A stretch of DNA of 64,000 nt from Alsobacter metallidurans (GTDB taxonomy: Bacteria; Pseudomonadota; Alphaproteobacteria; Rhizobiales; Beijerinckiaceae): assembly GCF_014636935.1 (NCBI RefSeq), contig NZ_BMES01000002.1:1309692-1373691 (forward strand). The letters run 5' to 3'. The translations under genes were made by a program, and so were the position numbers. Shown here piece after piece: positions 10,250 to 20,727 of the stretch. The first letter of the stretch is position 1, and every line of letters begins with the position of its first letter. The notes beneath the pieces are model-generated. The model was not told the origin of the DNA. It was given only the letters and a program-made list of their open reading frames with translations, and ran no database searches.

Positions 10250-11482
10250 TCAAGCGGCCTTGCGCAGCCAACGCCGCGGATCGGCGTCCATGCTGCCTTC
10301 GGCGGCCAGCGCCTTCACCAGCGTCTCCATGGACTGGAGATTGTGGATCGGCCGGAACTCGTCCACATGCGGCAGCATGGCGCGAATGCCTTGGGCGCGC
10401 GCCTCGAAACCATCGTAGCGCAACAACGGATTGAGCCACACCAGGCGGCGGCACGACCGATGCAACCGGTCCATTTCCGTCGTCAGGTCGGTCACGCCGT
10501 CGCGCTCAAGCCCGTCCGTGAAGAACAGCACCACCGCGCCCTGGCCCAGCACACGCCGGGACCACTCACGGTTGAACTGATGCAGACATGTGGCGATGCG
10601 CGTGCCGCCTGACCAGTCCTGCACCTGTGCGGAGCACAACGCCAGCGCCTCGTCCGGATCGCGGCTCTTGAGCGCCCGCGTCACATTGGTTAGCCGCGTG
10701 CCGAACAGGAAGGTGTACACCCGCCGCCGCGCGTCCGTCATCGCGTGAACGAAGTGCAGAAAAAGGCGCGTGTAGTCCGCCATGGATCCCGAGATGTCGC
10801 ACAACGCCACCACGGGCGGCGGCCGCGTCGCCTGCTCCATGCGGGCGAGCTCGATGCCCGCCCCGCCGCCGCGCAACGACTGACGCAGCGACCGGCGGAG
10901 GTCGATACGCGGCCCGCGGGCGGCGGGGATCATGCGCCGGATCAACGTCCGGTCGTCCGGCAGCCGCAGCGTCGCGATGGCGCGCTGCGCCCGGCCGATC
11001 TCCTCGGCGGTCATCTGGGCGAAGTCCTTGCCCTGCAGGATCTCACGTTCCGACACGGTCAGGCGTGCGGAGAACTCCTCCTGCCGCTCCTCCTGCGGCT
11101 CAGGCGGCTTGTCCTGCTTCAACAGAGCCTGCGCGGCCCGGAGCGCCGCGGCGTCCGGCTTGCGCTCCTTCTCGTCGCGCGACGGAGGCGTCGCGGGGGA
11201 CATCGTCGAGATGATCTTCTCGATCAGCGCCCGACGCCGCCAGAAGATGCGGAACGCCTGCTCGAACACGTCCGAGTGCTCGTGCTTTTTCACGAACACG
11301 GCATGCAGCGTCCAGTAGAAGTCCGCCCGTGTGCCGATGCGCGCCGTCTCGACGGCGGCCAGCGCGTCCAGCACGGAGCCAGGGCCGACCGGCAACCCCG
11401 CCTCCCGCAAGGCGCGCGCGAAGTATGCGATGTTCTCGGCAAGTTTGCCGGTGTCGTCCGGGATCGGGTCGGCGGCGTCCAT
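10250..11482 (-). CDS. coxE: CoxE-type VWA domain protein
   Basis: The 410-residue protein has an N-terminal helical part, a charged linker (about residues 95-130) and a C-terminal von Willebrand A domain with an intact MIDAS motif DISGS and downstream LFFTDG. It matches CoxE of the carbon monoxide dehydrogenase cluster, which works with the MoxR-type ATPase CoxD in maturing the active-site metal cluster. The start at 11482 follows the coxD stop by 20 bases. A frame running upstream to 11827 is coxD DNA in another phase. Confidence 0.92.
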   Translation of the reverse strand: MDAADPIPDDTGKLAENIAYFARALREAGLPVGPGSVLDALAAVETARIGTRADFYWTLHAVFVKKHEHSDVFEQAFRIFWRRRALIEKIISTMSPATPPSRDEKERKPDAAALRAAQALLKQDKPPEPQEERQEEFSARLTVSEREILQGKDFAQMTAEEIGRAQRAIATLRLPDDRTLIRRMIPAARGPRIDLRRSLRQSLRGGGAGIELARMEQATRPPPVVALCDISGSMADYTRLFLHFVHAMTDARRRVYTFLFGTRLTNVTRALKSRDPDEALALCSAQVQDWSGGTRIATCLHQFNREWSRRVLGQGAVVLFFTDGLERDGVTDLTTEMDRLHRSCRRLVWLNPLLRYDGFEARAQGIRAMLPHVDEFRPIHNLQSMETLVKALAAEGSMDADPRRWLRKAA

Positions 11483-11502
11483 CGGAACCTTCCCGCGCTT
11501 CG

Positions 11503-12420
11503 TCAGGCCTTGGCGTTCGCCGCGGCCTTCGCCTCGTCCAGGATCGCCTTCACGCGCGAGCCCTGCATTTTTTGAATGTCGTCCTGGTACTTCAGCAGTA
11601 CGCCCAGCGTATCCGACACAATGGCGGGATCGAGCGCCACGGCGTCGAGCTCCACCAGGGCGGACGCCCAGTCCAGCGTTTCGGCCACGCCCGGCGCCTT
11701 GAACAGGTCCTGCGCCCGGATCGCCTGCACGAAGTTGACGATCTCGCGCGACAGCCGCGCCGGCGCCTTGGGGGCCTTGGCCTTCAGGATCTGCAGCTCG
11801 CGCTCGGCGTTCGGGTATCCGACCCAATGGTAGAGGCAGCGCCGTTTCAGCGCGTCATGGATCTCGCGGGTGCGGTTCGACGTCACGATCACGATGGGCG
11901 GGTGGTCGGCCTTGATCACGCCCAGTTCCGGGATTGTGACCTGGTTGTCGCTCAGCACCTCCAGCAGAAAGGCCTCGAAAGCCTCGTCCGTGCGGTCGAG
12001 CTCGTCGATCAGCAGCACGGGCGCGCCGTTCACGTCCGGCGCCAGGGCCTGGAGCAGCGGGCGCTTCACGAGGTAGCGCTCGGAGAACACGTCCTCCTCC
12101 AGCCGCCCGCGATCCACGCCGCCCGCCGCCTCCGCCATGCGGATCGCCATCATCTGGCCGGCATAGTTCCACTCATAAACGGCCGAGGAGACGTCGAGCC
12201 CCTCGTAGCACTGAAGCCGGATGAGCTTGCGGCCCAGCACGCTGGACAACACCTTGGCGATCTCGGTTTTGCCGACGCCCGCCTCGCCTTCGAGCAGGAT
12301 GGGACGCCCCATGCGCAGCGCCAGGAAGATCACGGTCGCGAGGGATCGGTCCGCCACATAGGACCCGGCGGAGAGCAGCTTCAGCGTCTCGTCGATAGAA
12401 GTGGGAAGCGGGTGGGCCAT
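11503..12420 (-). CDS. coxD: CoxD-type MoxR AAA+ ATPase
   Basis: The 305-residue AAA+ ATPase has Walker A GEAGVGKTE, Walker B VLLIDELDR, a sensor-1-like IVIVTSNRTREIHDALKRRC and a C-terminal lid. MoxR/VWA pairs act as metal-cofactor insertion chaperones; in Oligotropha CoxD/CoxE are needed to build the [CuSMoO2] centre of CO dehydrogenase. Whether copper is inserted here is doubtful because CoxL is form II. It lies 21 bases upstream of coxE. Confidence 0.92.
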   Translation of the reverse strand: MAHPLPTSIDETLKLLSAGSYVADRSLATVIFLALRMGRPILLEGEAGVGKTEIAKVLSSVLGRKLIRLQCYEGLDVSSAVYEWNYAGQMMAIRMAEAAGGVDRGRLEEDVFSERYLVKRPLLQALAPDVNGAPVLLIDELDRTDEAFEAFLLEVLSDNQVTIPELGVIKADHPPIVIVTSNRTREIHDALKRRCLYHWVGYPNAERELQILKAKAPKAPARLSREIVNFVQAIRAQDLFKAPGVAETLDWASALVELDAVALDPAIVSDTLGVLLKYQDDIQKMQGSRVKAILDEAKAAANAKA

Positions 12421-12557
12421 GCGGGTCGAAATCTCCGTGCGCCGGCGAGACGCACGCAGAACCTAGCGCGCTCACGGCCCGGCGCCACTAGGGCCAAAGA
12501 AGGATCGCGTCCGACCGGGGCGCATGGCGCAAGCGAAACAGCGCGGCAATTGCGATG

Positions 12558-12725
12558 GCCCCCTCTCCCCGGCGGCGGGGTGAGGGCCTTCGCATCTCGG
12601 GATCAGCGACCCCTCATCCGGCGCTTCGCGCCACCTTCTCCCCCTGCCGGGGCGAAGGGCGCAATGGCGCGACAGCCGCAGCACGCCCCCTCTCCCCGGC
12701 ACGGGGAGAGGGCTGGGGTGAGGGC
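12558..12725. repeat. Intergenic palindromic repeat unit (coxM-coxD gap)
   Basis: The 319-base gap between coxM and coxD (12421-12739) contains no gene. It carries a composite repeat: a CCCTCTCCCCG stem at 12688-12698 pairs with 12702-12712 around a three-base loop, preceded by a CTTCTCCCCC/GGGGCGAAGG-like hairpin and flanked by GTGAGGGC-type ends. The same composite occurs at 21866-21995. It is an extragenic palindrome of the REP type and could cause partial termination or mRNA processing within the cox operon. Confidence 0.75.
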
Positions 12726-12739
12726 CTCCGAACCCTGCC

Positions 12740-13543
12740 TTACTTCCCGATCGCGGCCGTCACGGCGCGCTTCGCCATCACGGTGATCAGGTGCGCGCGG
12801 TATTCCGGTGAGGCGTGGATGTCGCCATTGATGCCGGTCGCCGGCATCGAGATGCCGTCCAGCGACTTCGGCGAGAAGCGCTTCTTCAGGGCCTCTTCCA
12901 GCGCGGTGGCGCGGAACACGCCGTTGGCGCCCGCGCCCGTCACCGCGACACGAATGTCGGAACCGCGCTTGGCCACGAACACGCCCACCATGGCGTAGCG
13001 CGAGGCCGGATTGCGGAACTTGGCGTAGGCCGCCTTGGAAACGATCGGGAACGCCACCTTGACGACGACTTCACCCGGCTCAAGCGCGGTCTCGAAGAGG
13101 CCGGTGAAGAACTGGTCGGCCGGGACCTTGCGCATGTTGGTGATGATGGTGGCGCCCAGCGCGAGGCAGGCGGCCGGATAATCGGCGGCCGGATCGTTGT
13201 TGGCGACCGAGCCTCCGATGGTGCCGCGATTGCGCACCGCCGGATCGCCGATCAGGCCCGCCATGTCGGCGAGGCCCGGGATCGCCTGCCGGACGATCTC
13301 GGACGTCGCCACATGGGCGTGCTTGGTCATGGCTCCGATCACGAGCGAGCGGCCCTTCAGCTCGATGCCAGACAGGCCCTCGACCTTGCTGAGGTCGATC
13401 AGCGCCGGCGGTGCGGCGAGGCGCTGCTTCATGGTCGGCAGCAGCGTCTGTCCGCCGGCCAGAATCTTGCCATCCTCGTTCTTGGCGAGCAGCGAGGCGG
13501 CCTGCCGCACGGTTTTCGGCTGATGGTAGGAAAAGGCGTACAT
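12740..13543 (-). CDS. coxM: CoxM-like FAD-binding medium subunit
   Basis: The 267-residue subunit of a xanthine-oxidase-family molybdenum hydroxylase has the FAD-binding motifs AGGQTLLP and [17 protein letters not shown], and the family start [12 protein letters not shown]. It passes electrons from the [2Fe-2S] subunit to an acceptor. The start at 13543 is set by family length; an upstream ATG at 13597 adds only unrelated residues. It follows coxL after a 186-base gap holding a repeat. The S-L-M gene order is the one seen in form II clusters. Confidence 0.92.
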   Translation of the reverse strand: MYAFSYHQPKTVRQAASLLAKNEDGKILAGGQTLLPTMKQRLAAPPALIDLSKVEGLSGIELKGRSLVIGAMTKHAHVATSEIVRQAIPGLADMAGLIGDPAVRNRGTIGGSVANNDPAADYPAACLALGATIITNMRKVPADQFFTGLFETALEPGEVVVKVAFPIVSKAAYAKFRNPASRYAMVGVFVAKRGSDIRVAVTGAGANGVFRATALEEALKKRFSPKSLDGISMPATGINGDIHASPEYRAHLITVMAKRAVTAAIGK

Positions 13544-13582
13544 GGGTCGGGTCCCCTTATCATTCGCGTTCTGGAGCCGTTC

Positions 13583-13694
13583 CCTCATCCTTCGCAAGGC
13601 CCAGCAGCGCAGGGCTCCTCAGGAGGGGAACGGGATGGCGGCGTCGCCTGTCCCTCATCCTGAGAAGCGGCCCACAGGGCCTCAAAGGACGAGG
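13583..13694. repeat. Inverted pair of CCTCATCC repeat units between coxL and coxM
   Basis: One unit (13583-13628) opens CCTCATCC and ends CTCAGGAGGGG. The other (13653-13694) runs the opposite way, opening CCTCATCCTGAGAAGCGG and ending CAAAGGACGAGG. Such units are common in Hyphomicrobiales intergenic DNA. In this operon they sit in the transcribed gap between coxL and coxM. Confidence 0.7.
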
Positions 13695-13729
13695 GCGGCG
13701 ACGGCCGCCGTGTTCAATTCATCGCCCGT

Positions 13730-16093
13730 TCACTCCGCCGCGATGGCGGGCAGCCGGCGCTGCGCCGCCAGCCACACGGCCTGGGGCGTCGCCGGCATGG
13801 CGATGTGTTCGTGCCCGAGCGCGTCCGTGATGGCGTTGATCACGGCCGGCGGAGAAGCGATGGCCCCCGCTTCGCCGCAGCCCTTGATGCCAAGCGGGTT
13901 GGAGGGGCACGGCGTCGAGGTCGTGCCGACGTCGAAGCTGGGCAGGTCGTCGGCCCGGGGCATGCAGTAGTCCATGTAGGACGCCGTCACGAGCTGCCCG
14001 TCGGCGTCGTAATGGACCCCTTCGAACAGCGCCTGGCCGACGCCCTGCGCGATGCCGCCATGCACCTGGCCCTCCACGATCATCGGGTTGATCACGGTGC
14101 CGAAGTCGTCCACCGCGGTCCACCGCGCGATCGTGGTCACGCCTGTCTCGGGGTCGATCTCCAGCTCGCAGATGTGGACGCCCGACGGGAAGGTGAAGTT
14201 GGTGGGATCGTAGAACGCCCCTTCCTTCAGCCCCGGCTCCAACTCCTGCCCGGAGAACTTGTGCGCGATATAAGCCTGCAAGGCGACCTCGCCGAAAGCG
14301 AGCGACTTGTCAGTGCCCGACACGCTGAAGCGTCCGTCCTTGAACTCGATGTCGGCCTCCGAGGCCTCCATTGCGTAGGCGGCCACCTTCTTGCCCTTGG
14401 CGATCACCTTGTCGAGCGCCTTGGAGATCGCCGACATGCCGACCGCGCCCGAGCGCGAACCGTAGGTGCCCATGCCGAACTGCACCTTGTCGGTGTCGCC
14501 ATGCACGATCGCGACCTGGTCGATCGGCACGCCGAGCCTGTCGGACACAAGCTGCGCAAACGTCGTCTCGTGGCCCTGGCCGTGCGAGTGCGAGCCCGTC
14601 AGCACCTCGACGGTGCCGACCGGGTTGACACGGACCTCGGCCGATTCCCACAGGCCGACGCCCGCGCCCAGCGACCCCACCGCGGCCGACGGCGCGATGC
14701 CGCACGCCTCGATGTAGGCCGAGTAGCCGAGGCCGCGCAGCTTGCCTTTGCGGGCGCTCTCGCGCTTGCGCCGGGCGAAGCCCTTCACGTCGGCCATCTC
14801 CATGGCCTTGTCGAGCGAGGCCGTGTAGTCGCCGACGTCATACGCCATGATCACGGGCGTCTGGTGCGGGAACTTGCGGATGAAGTTCTTCTTGCGGAAC
14901 GCCACCGGGTCCTGCCCCAGCTCGCGCGCCGCGACCTCGACCAGCCGCTCCACCACAAAGGTGGCCTCCGGCCGGCCCGCGCCCCGGTAGGCGTCCACCG
15001 GCGCGGTGGTGGTGTAGACGCCCTCGACCTCGGCGTAGATCGCCGGGATGTCGTACTGCCCCGACAGGAGCGGCGCGTAGAGATAAGTCGGCACCGACGA
15101 CGAGAAGGTGGAAAGGTAGGCCCCCAGGTTGGCCTTCGTTTTCACCCGCAGCCCGAGGATCTTGCCGCGCTCGTCGGTGGCAAGCTCCGCATGCGTGAGG
15201 TGGTCGCGCCCATGCGCGTCGGCCAGAAAGGCCTCGGTCCGGTCGCTCACCCACTTCACCGGCCTGCCGACCTTCTTGGCCGCCCAGACGCACACTGTCT
15301 CCTCGGCGTAGATGAAGATCTTGGAGCCGAAGCCGCCGCCCACGTCCGGCGCGATCACGCGCAGCTTGTGCTCGGGCGCGATGCCGATAAAGGCCGAGAG
15401 CACGAGTCGCGCCACATGCGGGTTCTGGCTCGTGGTGTAGAGCGTGAACTGCTCCTGGCCGCTGTCGTAGTCGCCGATCGCGGCGCGCGGCTCCATCGGA
15501 TTGGGGGCGAGCCGGTTGTTGACGATGTCGAGCCGCGTCACGTGCTTGGCGCGCGCAAATGCGGCGTCCGTGGCGGCCTTGTCGCCAAGATGCCAGTCAT
15601 ACACGCGGTTGTTGGGCGCGACGTCGTGGATCACGGTCTTGCCCGTGAGCGCCTCGTTCATGTCCACCACGGCGGGCAGCTGGTCGTAGTCGACCATCAC
15701 CTTCTCGGCCGCGTCGCGGGCCTGCGCGAAGGTCTCGGCGATCACCACCGCCACGTGGTCGCCCACGTAGCGCACCTTGCCGACCGCCAGCGCCGGATGC
15801 GCCCCGGCGCTCATCGGCGAGCCGTCCTTGTTGTGGATCATCCAGCCGCAAATCAGGCCGCCGATCTTGTCGGCCTCGAGATCCTGGCCTGTCAGCACCG
15901 ACACCACGCCTGGCGACGCCAGTGCGGCGCTCGCGTCGACGGACTTGATCACCGCATGGGCGTGGGGTGAGCGCACGAAGGCCGCATAGGTCTGGCCGGG
16001 ACGATTGATGTCGTCCGTGTACTGCCCCTTGCCGGTGATGAATCGAAAATCTTCCTTACGGCGCACGGGCGCGCCGATGCCGGTGGCTGACAT
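13730..16093 (-). CDS. coxL: CoxL-like large subunit, molybdenum hydroxylase, form II
   Basis: The 787-residue catalytic subunit carries the Mo-MCD cofactor. The active-site loop reads AYRGAGR, the form II signature, not the AYxCSFR of proven form I CO dehydrogenases. Other cofactor motifs are present: [23 protein letters not shown] and GCGEAGAI, the last holding the catalytic Glu. Form II proteins have been linked to CO oxidation in some bacteria but may act on other substrates such as aldehydes or N-heterocycles. It lies between coxS (91 bases upstream) and coxM. A 721-codon antisense frame over it is a codon-usage shadow. Confidence 0.93.
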   Translation of the reverse strand: MSATGIGAPVRRKEDFRFITGKGQYTDDINRPGQTYAAFVRSPHAHAVIKSVDASAALASPGVVSVLTGQDLEADKIGGLICGWMIHNKDGSPMSAGAHPALAVGKVRYVGDHVAVVIAETFAQARDAAEKVMVDYDQLPAVVDMNEALTGKTVIHDVAPNNRVYDWHLGDKAATDAAFARAKHVTRLDIVNNRLAPNPMEPRAAIGDYDSGQEQFTLYTTSQNPHVARLVLSAFIGIAPEHKLRVIAPDVGGGFGSKIFIYAEETVCVWAAKKVGRPVKWVSDRTEAFLADAHGRDHLTHAELATDERGKILGLRVKTKANLGAYLSTFSSSVPTYLYAPLLSGQYDIPAIYAEVEGVYTTTAPVDAYRGAGRPEATFVVERLVEVAARELGQDPVAFRKKNFIRKFPHQTPVIMAYDVGDYTASLDKAMEMADVKGFARRKRESARKGKLRGLGYSAYIEACGIAPSAAVGSLGAGVGLWESAEVRVNPVGTVEVLTGSHSHGQGHETTFAQLVSDRLGVPIDQVAIVHGDTDKVQFGMGTYGSRSGAVGMSAISKALDKVIAKGKKVAAYAMEASEADIEFKDGRFSVSGTDKSLAFGEVALQAYIAHKFSGQELEPGLKEGAFYDPTNFTFPSGVHICELEIDPETGVTTIARWTAVDDFGTVINPMIVEGQVHGGIAQGVGQALFEGVHYDADGQLVTASYMDYCMPRADDLPSFDVGTTSTPCPSNPLGIKGCGEAGAIASPPAVINAITDALGHEHIAMPATPQAVWLAAQRRLPAIAAE

Positions 16094-16184
16094 GATGTTC
16101 CTCCTCGGGGGCGCCGGCCGATCTTGAATTGGATCAGGGTCCGGGACGGCTTCGGCGCAAATGGGATGGTTCGAAAGAGACGCC

Positions 16185-16679
<495 letters not shown>

Positions 16680-17023
16680 CCAAGTCCTCCACTGGTGCGC
16701 CGCCATGGAGCCCGAAGGCCGGGATCGGCGACTCGTTTTTGGCCGCTCGCGCGGCGAACTCATGGTGCGTTGTCGGCGAACACTGAACAGACGGCCGGCC
16801 GCGTCCTGCAGCAGGATCGGCCGCTCTGGTGGGCCGCCGTCCAGCTTGGAAGGATTCGAGTTTGGTACGCCCTGAAAACGGGGTCAAGCGGATTGACGGA
16901 TGAGAAAGATGGGCCAAATCCGCGCGTTTTGACGCAAGTTTTCGAGGTGGGCAAAGGCTCGACCGACAAGGCTACGCTTGGCCGTGTGCTCCCATGCCGG
17001 CTTCGCCACAGTGGAGCGGAGGC
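16680..17023. other. 344-base gap between coxG and coxS
   Basis: I see no supportable gene. On the minus strand there is a TTGACC (16887-16882) that could be a -35 element for coxS, but no convincing -10 at the right distance. The gap suggests coxS-onward may have its own promoter separate from coxG. Confidence 0.4.
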
Positions 17024-17479
17024 TTAGGCCGCCTGCGGCTCCACCGCCTTGGCGAAATTCGCGAAGAACTCGTCCGCCATCTTCTTGGCGACGCCATTGA
17101 TCAACCGGCCGCCAAGTTGGGCGAGCTTGCCGCCGATCTGCGCTTCAACATCATAGGTGAGCTTCGTACCGCCTTCGGCGTCCTCCAGCTTCACCACTGC
17201 GCCGCCTTTGGCGAAGCCCGCCACGCCGCCCTCGCCTTCGCCCGTGATGCGGTAGCCGTTCGGCGGGTCGATGTCGGACAGCGTGACCTTGCCCTTGAAG
17301 GTGGCGCTCACCGGGCCGACCTTGACCTTGGCAACCGCCGCGAAGCCGTTGTCGCCCGTCGTCTCCAGGCTTTGGCAGCCCGGGATGCAGGCGCGCAGGA
17401 CGTCGGGATCGTTGAGCTTGGCCCACACGGTCGCCTTGTCGGCGGGCAGCACGAAATCGCCGGACATGGTCATGGCCAT
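17024..17479 (-). CDS. coxG: CoxG family SRPBCC protein
   Basis: The 151-residue protein has the CoxG fold signature: SGDFVLPADKATVWAKLNDP, LRACIPGCQSLE and a glycine-rich GGKLAQLGGRLINGVAKKMA before the C-terminal helix. CoxG of Oligotropha helps anchor CO dehydrogenase to the membrane; in many genomes it simply marks Mo-hydroxylase operons. ATG 17479 has GGAGGAG eight bases upstream. It is the first gene of the cox set on this strand and diverges from the aconitase X genes. Confidence 0.92.
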   Translation of the reverse strand: MAMTMSGDFVLPADKATVWAKLNDPDVLRACIPGCQSLETTGDNGFAAVAKVKVGPVSATFKGKVTLSDIDPPNGYRITGEGEGGVAGFAKGGAVVKLEDAEGGTKLTYDVEAQIGGKLAQLGGRLINGVAKKMADEFFANFAKAVEPQAA

Positions 17480-17630
17480 GGGTCGTTCTCCTCCAAAACA
17501 CACTTGAAATGCGCGAGGCCGGCGCGGGAGGCTTGCGCCTCGTCCCTCCGGCCCTGCTACAGTCGACCGATCAGACCATGTCCCGCGCGCCGCCGCAACG
17601 CGCCGGGATCGCCCCGAACGCAGGTGAGGC

Positions 17631-18893
17631 ATGCTCACGCTCACGCCAGAACAACAGGCCGCCGCCGCCGGCGAACACGGGCGTGGTTCCGCGATCGCGA
17701 TGCGCATCGTCGCCGAGGCCGCCCGGCTGATGGGCGCGCCGCGCCTCATCCCGGTTGCGTCCGCCCATATCGACGGCGCGCTCTACCATGGCGACTCCGG
17801 CACCCTGTTCGCCGAGGCGCTGGTCGATGGCGGCGCCTCCGTGCAGGTGGAGGCGACCCTGAACGTCGGAGCGCTGGACCTCGTCGGCTGCTCCCGGGTT
17901 CGCCTGCAGCCGCACGAGCGCGAGATGGCCAAGCGCATGATGCGCGCCTACGAGGCGTTGGGCTGTTCGCCGACCTGGACCTGCGCGCCCTACCAGGCCG
18001 GTCATCGCCCTGCCGTCGGCTCCGATGTCGCCTGGGGCGAATCCAACGCCGTGGTATTCTGCAATTCGGTGCTGGGCGCCAGAACCAACCGGTATGGCGA
18101 CTTCCTCGACATCGCCTGCGCGATCGCGGGCGTCGCGCCCGACTACGGGCTGCACCGGCCGGAAAATCGCCGCGCCGCCGTGGTGGTGGACGTGTCTGGC
18201 CTATCGCCGAAGTTGCGCGCATCCGAGGCGTTCTGGCCCGTGTTCGGCACCTGGTACGGCCTGACGCTCGGCTCCGAGATCGGCGTCGTGACCGGGCTGG
18301 AGGGCCTGGCGACCGAGGACCGCCTGAAAGCGATGGGCGCGGCATCGGCCTCCTCGGGCGGCGTCGGCCTGTTCCACGTCGCGGGCGTGACGCCAGAGGC
18401 GCCCGACCTCGCGACGGCCTGCGGCGGCGCGGATGGCCTCGCGCAGTGCAAGCGCATCGTCGTGACCGGCCCGATGATGCGCGCCGCCAGCGCCCGCCTG
18501 TCCACCGCCGAGGGCGACGCCGTCGACGCTATCGCGATCGGCAGTCCCCACCTGTCGGCTGACGAGGTCGCGGAACTCGACCGGCTGCTCGATGGCCGTC
18601 GCGTCGCGGTGCCGTTCTACGCCTGCACGGGCCGGCACGTGATCCGCGCCATCGAGGCGGACGGCAGCCGCGCCCGGCTGGAGCGGCAGGGGATCACCTT
18701 CGTGGCCGACACCTGCGTTGTGGTGACGCCGATCCTGGAGCGAACCGACGGCGTGTTGATGACCAATTCGGGCAAGTTCGCCCATTACGCGCCCGGCAAT
18801 ACGGGCCTCGCGGTGCAATATGGCGCGTTGGCCGACTGCGTCGAGAGCGCGGTCGCGGGCCGCCTCGTCCGGGAGGAGAGACTGTGGAGCTGA
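17631..18893 (+). CDS. Aconitase X, large (catalytic) subunit; probable cis-3-hydroxy-L-proline dehydratase
   Basis: The 420-residue protein matches the AcnX catalytic domain (DUF521): it begins LTPEQQAAAAGEHGRGSAIA, includes WGESNAVVFCNSVLGARTNR and ends TNSGKFAHYAPGNTGLAVQY. Cysteines consistent with an iron-sulfur site are present (FCNS, ACTGRH, TCVV). Bacterial AcnX enzymes dehydrate cis-3-hydroxy-L-proline; archaeal ones act on mevalonate 5-phosphate. The neighbouring epimerase, deaminase and D-amino-acid dehydrogenase genes point to hydroxyproline. It overlaps the small-subunit gene by ten bases. Confidence 0.9.
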   Translation: MLTLTPEQQAAAAGEHGRGSAIAMRIVAEAARLMGAPRLIPVASAHIDGALYHGDSGTLFAEALVDGGASVQVEATLNVGALDLVGCSRVRLQPHEREMAKRMMRAYEALGCSPTWTCAPYQAGHRPAVGSDVAWGESNAVVFCNSVLGARTNRYGDFLDIACAIAGVAPDYGLHRPENRRAAVVVDVSGLSPKLRASEAFWPVFGTWYGLTLGSEIGVVTGLEGLATEDRLKAMGAASASSGGVGLFHVAGVTPEAPDLATACGGADGLAQCKRIVVTGPMMRAASARLSTAEGDAVDAIAIGSPHLSADEVAELDRLLDGRRVAVPFYACTGRHVIRAIEADGSRARLERQGITFVADTCVVVTPILERTDGVLMTNSGKFAHYAPGNTGLAVQYGALADCVESAVAGRLVREERLWS

Positions 18894-19315
18894 CCGCCGA
18901 CATCCTGCTGCCGGGCGACGGTGCCGACAACGCCGTGGTGGAAGGCGACGTGCTCGCCCTCACGGCCCCGATCAGCTTCTGGGGCGGAGTCGATCCGAAA
19001 ACCGGCACGATCATTGACGCGCGCCACCCCGAGCGCGGCCAAAACATCGCCGGACGCGTGCTGGCCTTGCCGGGCACGATCGGCTCGTCCTCGGCGTCGG
19101 CCGTGCTGCTGGAACTCGTTCACGCCGGCCGGGCTCCGGCCGCGATCCTGATGCCGGAGCCGGACGCCATTCTGCTGCTCGGCCTCGTGGTGGCGCGCGA
19201 GATGGGCTGGGCGATCCCGCCGGCGCTGCGCGTCTCGGCGCAGGACCAACGCGGCCTCGCGGGTCAGCAGGTCGAGATCGAGGGCGGGATGATCCGGTCG
19301 CGAACGGCCGCCTGA
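18884..19315 (+). CDS. Aconitase X, small (swivel) subunit
   Basis: The 143-residue protein of the DUF126 family forms the swivel domain that completes the AcnX active site. Motifs are LSFWGG-like ISFWGGVDPKTGTIID, HPERGQNIAGRVLALPGTIG and SSSASAVLLELV. It starts with GTG at 18884 inside the end of the large-subunit gene, after GGGAGGAG, so the two subunits are coupled. In some bacteria the two parts are fused; here they are separate. Confidence 0.9.
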   Translation: MELTADILLPGDGADNAVVEGDVLALTAPISFWGGVDPKTGTIIDARHPERGQNIAGRVLALPGTIGSSSASAVLLELVHAGRAPAAILMPEPDAILLLGLVVAREMGWAIPPALRVSAQDQRGLAGQQVEIEGGMIRSRTAA

Positions 19316-19317
19316 TC

Positions 19318-19803
19318 TTAGACGTCGTGATAGCGGCGGTGGACGTAGACGAGGCTCGGCTCCGCGCCGCCCAGGCGCACGGCCGTGACCTCGCCGATCA
19401 GCACGTGGTGGGTGGCGACGTCCTTCACCTCGACGAGGCGGCAATCGAACGACGTCAGCGCGTCCAGGAGCAGCGGCGCGCCGGTCTCGAACACGCCCCA
19501 CTGTCCGCGCTCGAAGCGCGCCTCCCCGTGCAGGCCGGTGCGGCCGGCGAAATCCTCGGCCAGCGCCCGGTGCTCGGCCGCCAGCGTATTCACGCAGAAC
19601 ACCCCGTTGGCGATGAGCCGCGCCGCCGACCCGCTCGCGCGATTGAGGCAGACCAGCAACGTCGGCGGCCGATCAGAGATCGACGCTACCGCGGTGGCGG
19701 TGAAGCCGGCGCGGCCGGCCGGGCCATCCGTCGTAACGATGTTCACCGCGGCGGCGAGCCGGCTCATGCCCTCGCGGTAGACGAGCGATTGTTCTTCAGA
19801 CAC
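19318..19803 (-). CDS. Flavin reductase family protein
   Basis: The protein of about 161 residues has the flavin reductase/HpaC-like domain: VNIVTTDGPAGRAGFTATAV, PPTLLVCLNR, FCVNTLA and the C-terminal HHVLIGEV. Relatives supply reduced FMN to monooxygenases or bind flavin in other roles. The start is uncertain: GTG 19803 follows GAGG by eight bases and is preferred, while ATG 19821 and ATG 19884 lack such a site. It points toward the AcnX genes and is convergent with them, two bases apart. No partner oxygenase is in the window. Confidence 0.85.
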   Translation of the reverse strand: MSEEQSLVYREGMSRLAAAVNIVTTDGPAGRAGFTATAVASISDRPPTLLVCLNRASGSAARLIANGVFCVNTLAAEHRALAEDFAGRTGLHGEARFERGQWGVFETGAPLLLDALTSFDCRLVEVKDVATHHVLIGEVTAVRLGGAEPSLVYVHRRYHDV

Positions 19804-20010
19804 CGGGGAGCCCTCGCCCATGGCTGCGCCCGGGCCTGCCGCGGCAAGGCCGCCGAGTGTGGAGACGCGCAGGGGAAGGGTCATGGGGGAATTCGCTCCG
19901 CAAGAGGCCAAGATAGGGCCCGGAGCCCAGACAGGCAATGCAAGGGCCAGCGGGCCCGGTTCGGGGGGCGTCCGTTTCGCGCCAGAATGGGGCGGCCGAC
20001 CTGACAAGCG

Positions 20011-20727
20011 TCAAAGTTCGGCGAGCGCGAGCTTCAATCCGTCCCGAACATGGGCGATCAGGGCGTCGGAAGCCGCGGCGGCTCCGGTCGCGTCCTGCGC
20101 CCCGATCGCCGCCGCCACCGCCTCGTGCAGGCGCGAAGACGCCGCGAGATCCTGCTCGCGCCGGAAGTAATACCAACCGCGCCGCGCCATGCTCTGCAGC
20201 GGCGCCAGGGCGCGCTGGGCGAACGGGTTGGCGCCCGCATCGCCGAGCAGCCCGTCGAAACGCTGGTCCGCCCGCATATAGGCGGCGGCGTCTCCCCCGC
20301 GGGCGGCCGCCGTCATCTCGGCCGCGATGGCGGCGAGTTGATCGCGCTGCGTCTTCGTGGCGCGCCGCGCCGCCGCAACGGCGACGACCCGCTCCAGCGC
20401 TGCGCGCGCGTCCAGCGCCAGCAGCACGTCGAGCGGGTTGATGGCCGCCACCGCCATGCCCTTGCGCGGAAACACCACCAGCAACCCATCGGCCACAAGC
20501 CGCTGCACCGCCTCGCGCACCGGCGTGCGACCCAGATTGAGCCTCGCCGCCAGGTCCTGCTCGGTGAGCCGCAGCCCGGGCGCGAGCGCCAGGCGCACAA
20601 TCTCGTCCTCGATCAGCCGGTAGGCGCGATCCGCGAGGGTTTCGCCCGGATGCGGCGACAAGACGCCGCCACGCCCGGCTTCCAGGTTGGTCGGCTCGGT
20701 GCTGATCGTTTGGTCCACCCTCGACAC
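20011..20727 (-). CDS. GntR family regulator with FCD domain
   Basis: The 238-residue regulator has an N-terminal winged helix (about residues 28-95, with RLTEQDLAARLNLGRTPVRE) and an all-helical FCD ligand domain (about 100-235). FadR/FCD-type GntR proteins usually sense a pathway metabolite. Divergent placement from the DHDPS-family gene suggests it controls hydroxyproline catabolism from the 20728-20930 gap. The start is GTG 20727 after GGAGAGG with tight spacing; GTG 20718 is an alternative. Confidence 0.9.
   Translation of the reverse strand: MSRVDQTISTEPTNLEAGRGGVLSPHPGETLADRAYRLIEDEIVRLALAPGLRLTEQDLAARLNLGRTPVREAVQRLVADGLLVVFPRKGMAVAAINPLDVLLALDARAALERVVAVAAARRATKTQRDQLAAIAAEMTAAARGGDAAAYMRADQRFDGLLGDAGANPFAQRALAPLQSMARRGWYYFRREQDLAASSRLHEAVAAAIGAQDATGAAAASDALIAHVRDGLKLALAEL

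Noticed and set aside
13805-15970. 721-codon open frame antisense to coxL
   Set aside because: It is fully covered by the unmistakable CoxL frame, and its translation has no domain and is His/Arg/Val-biased.
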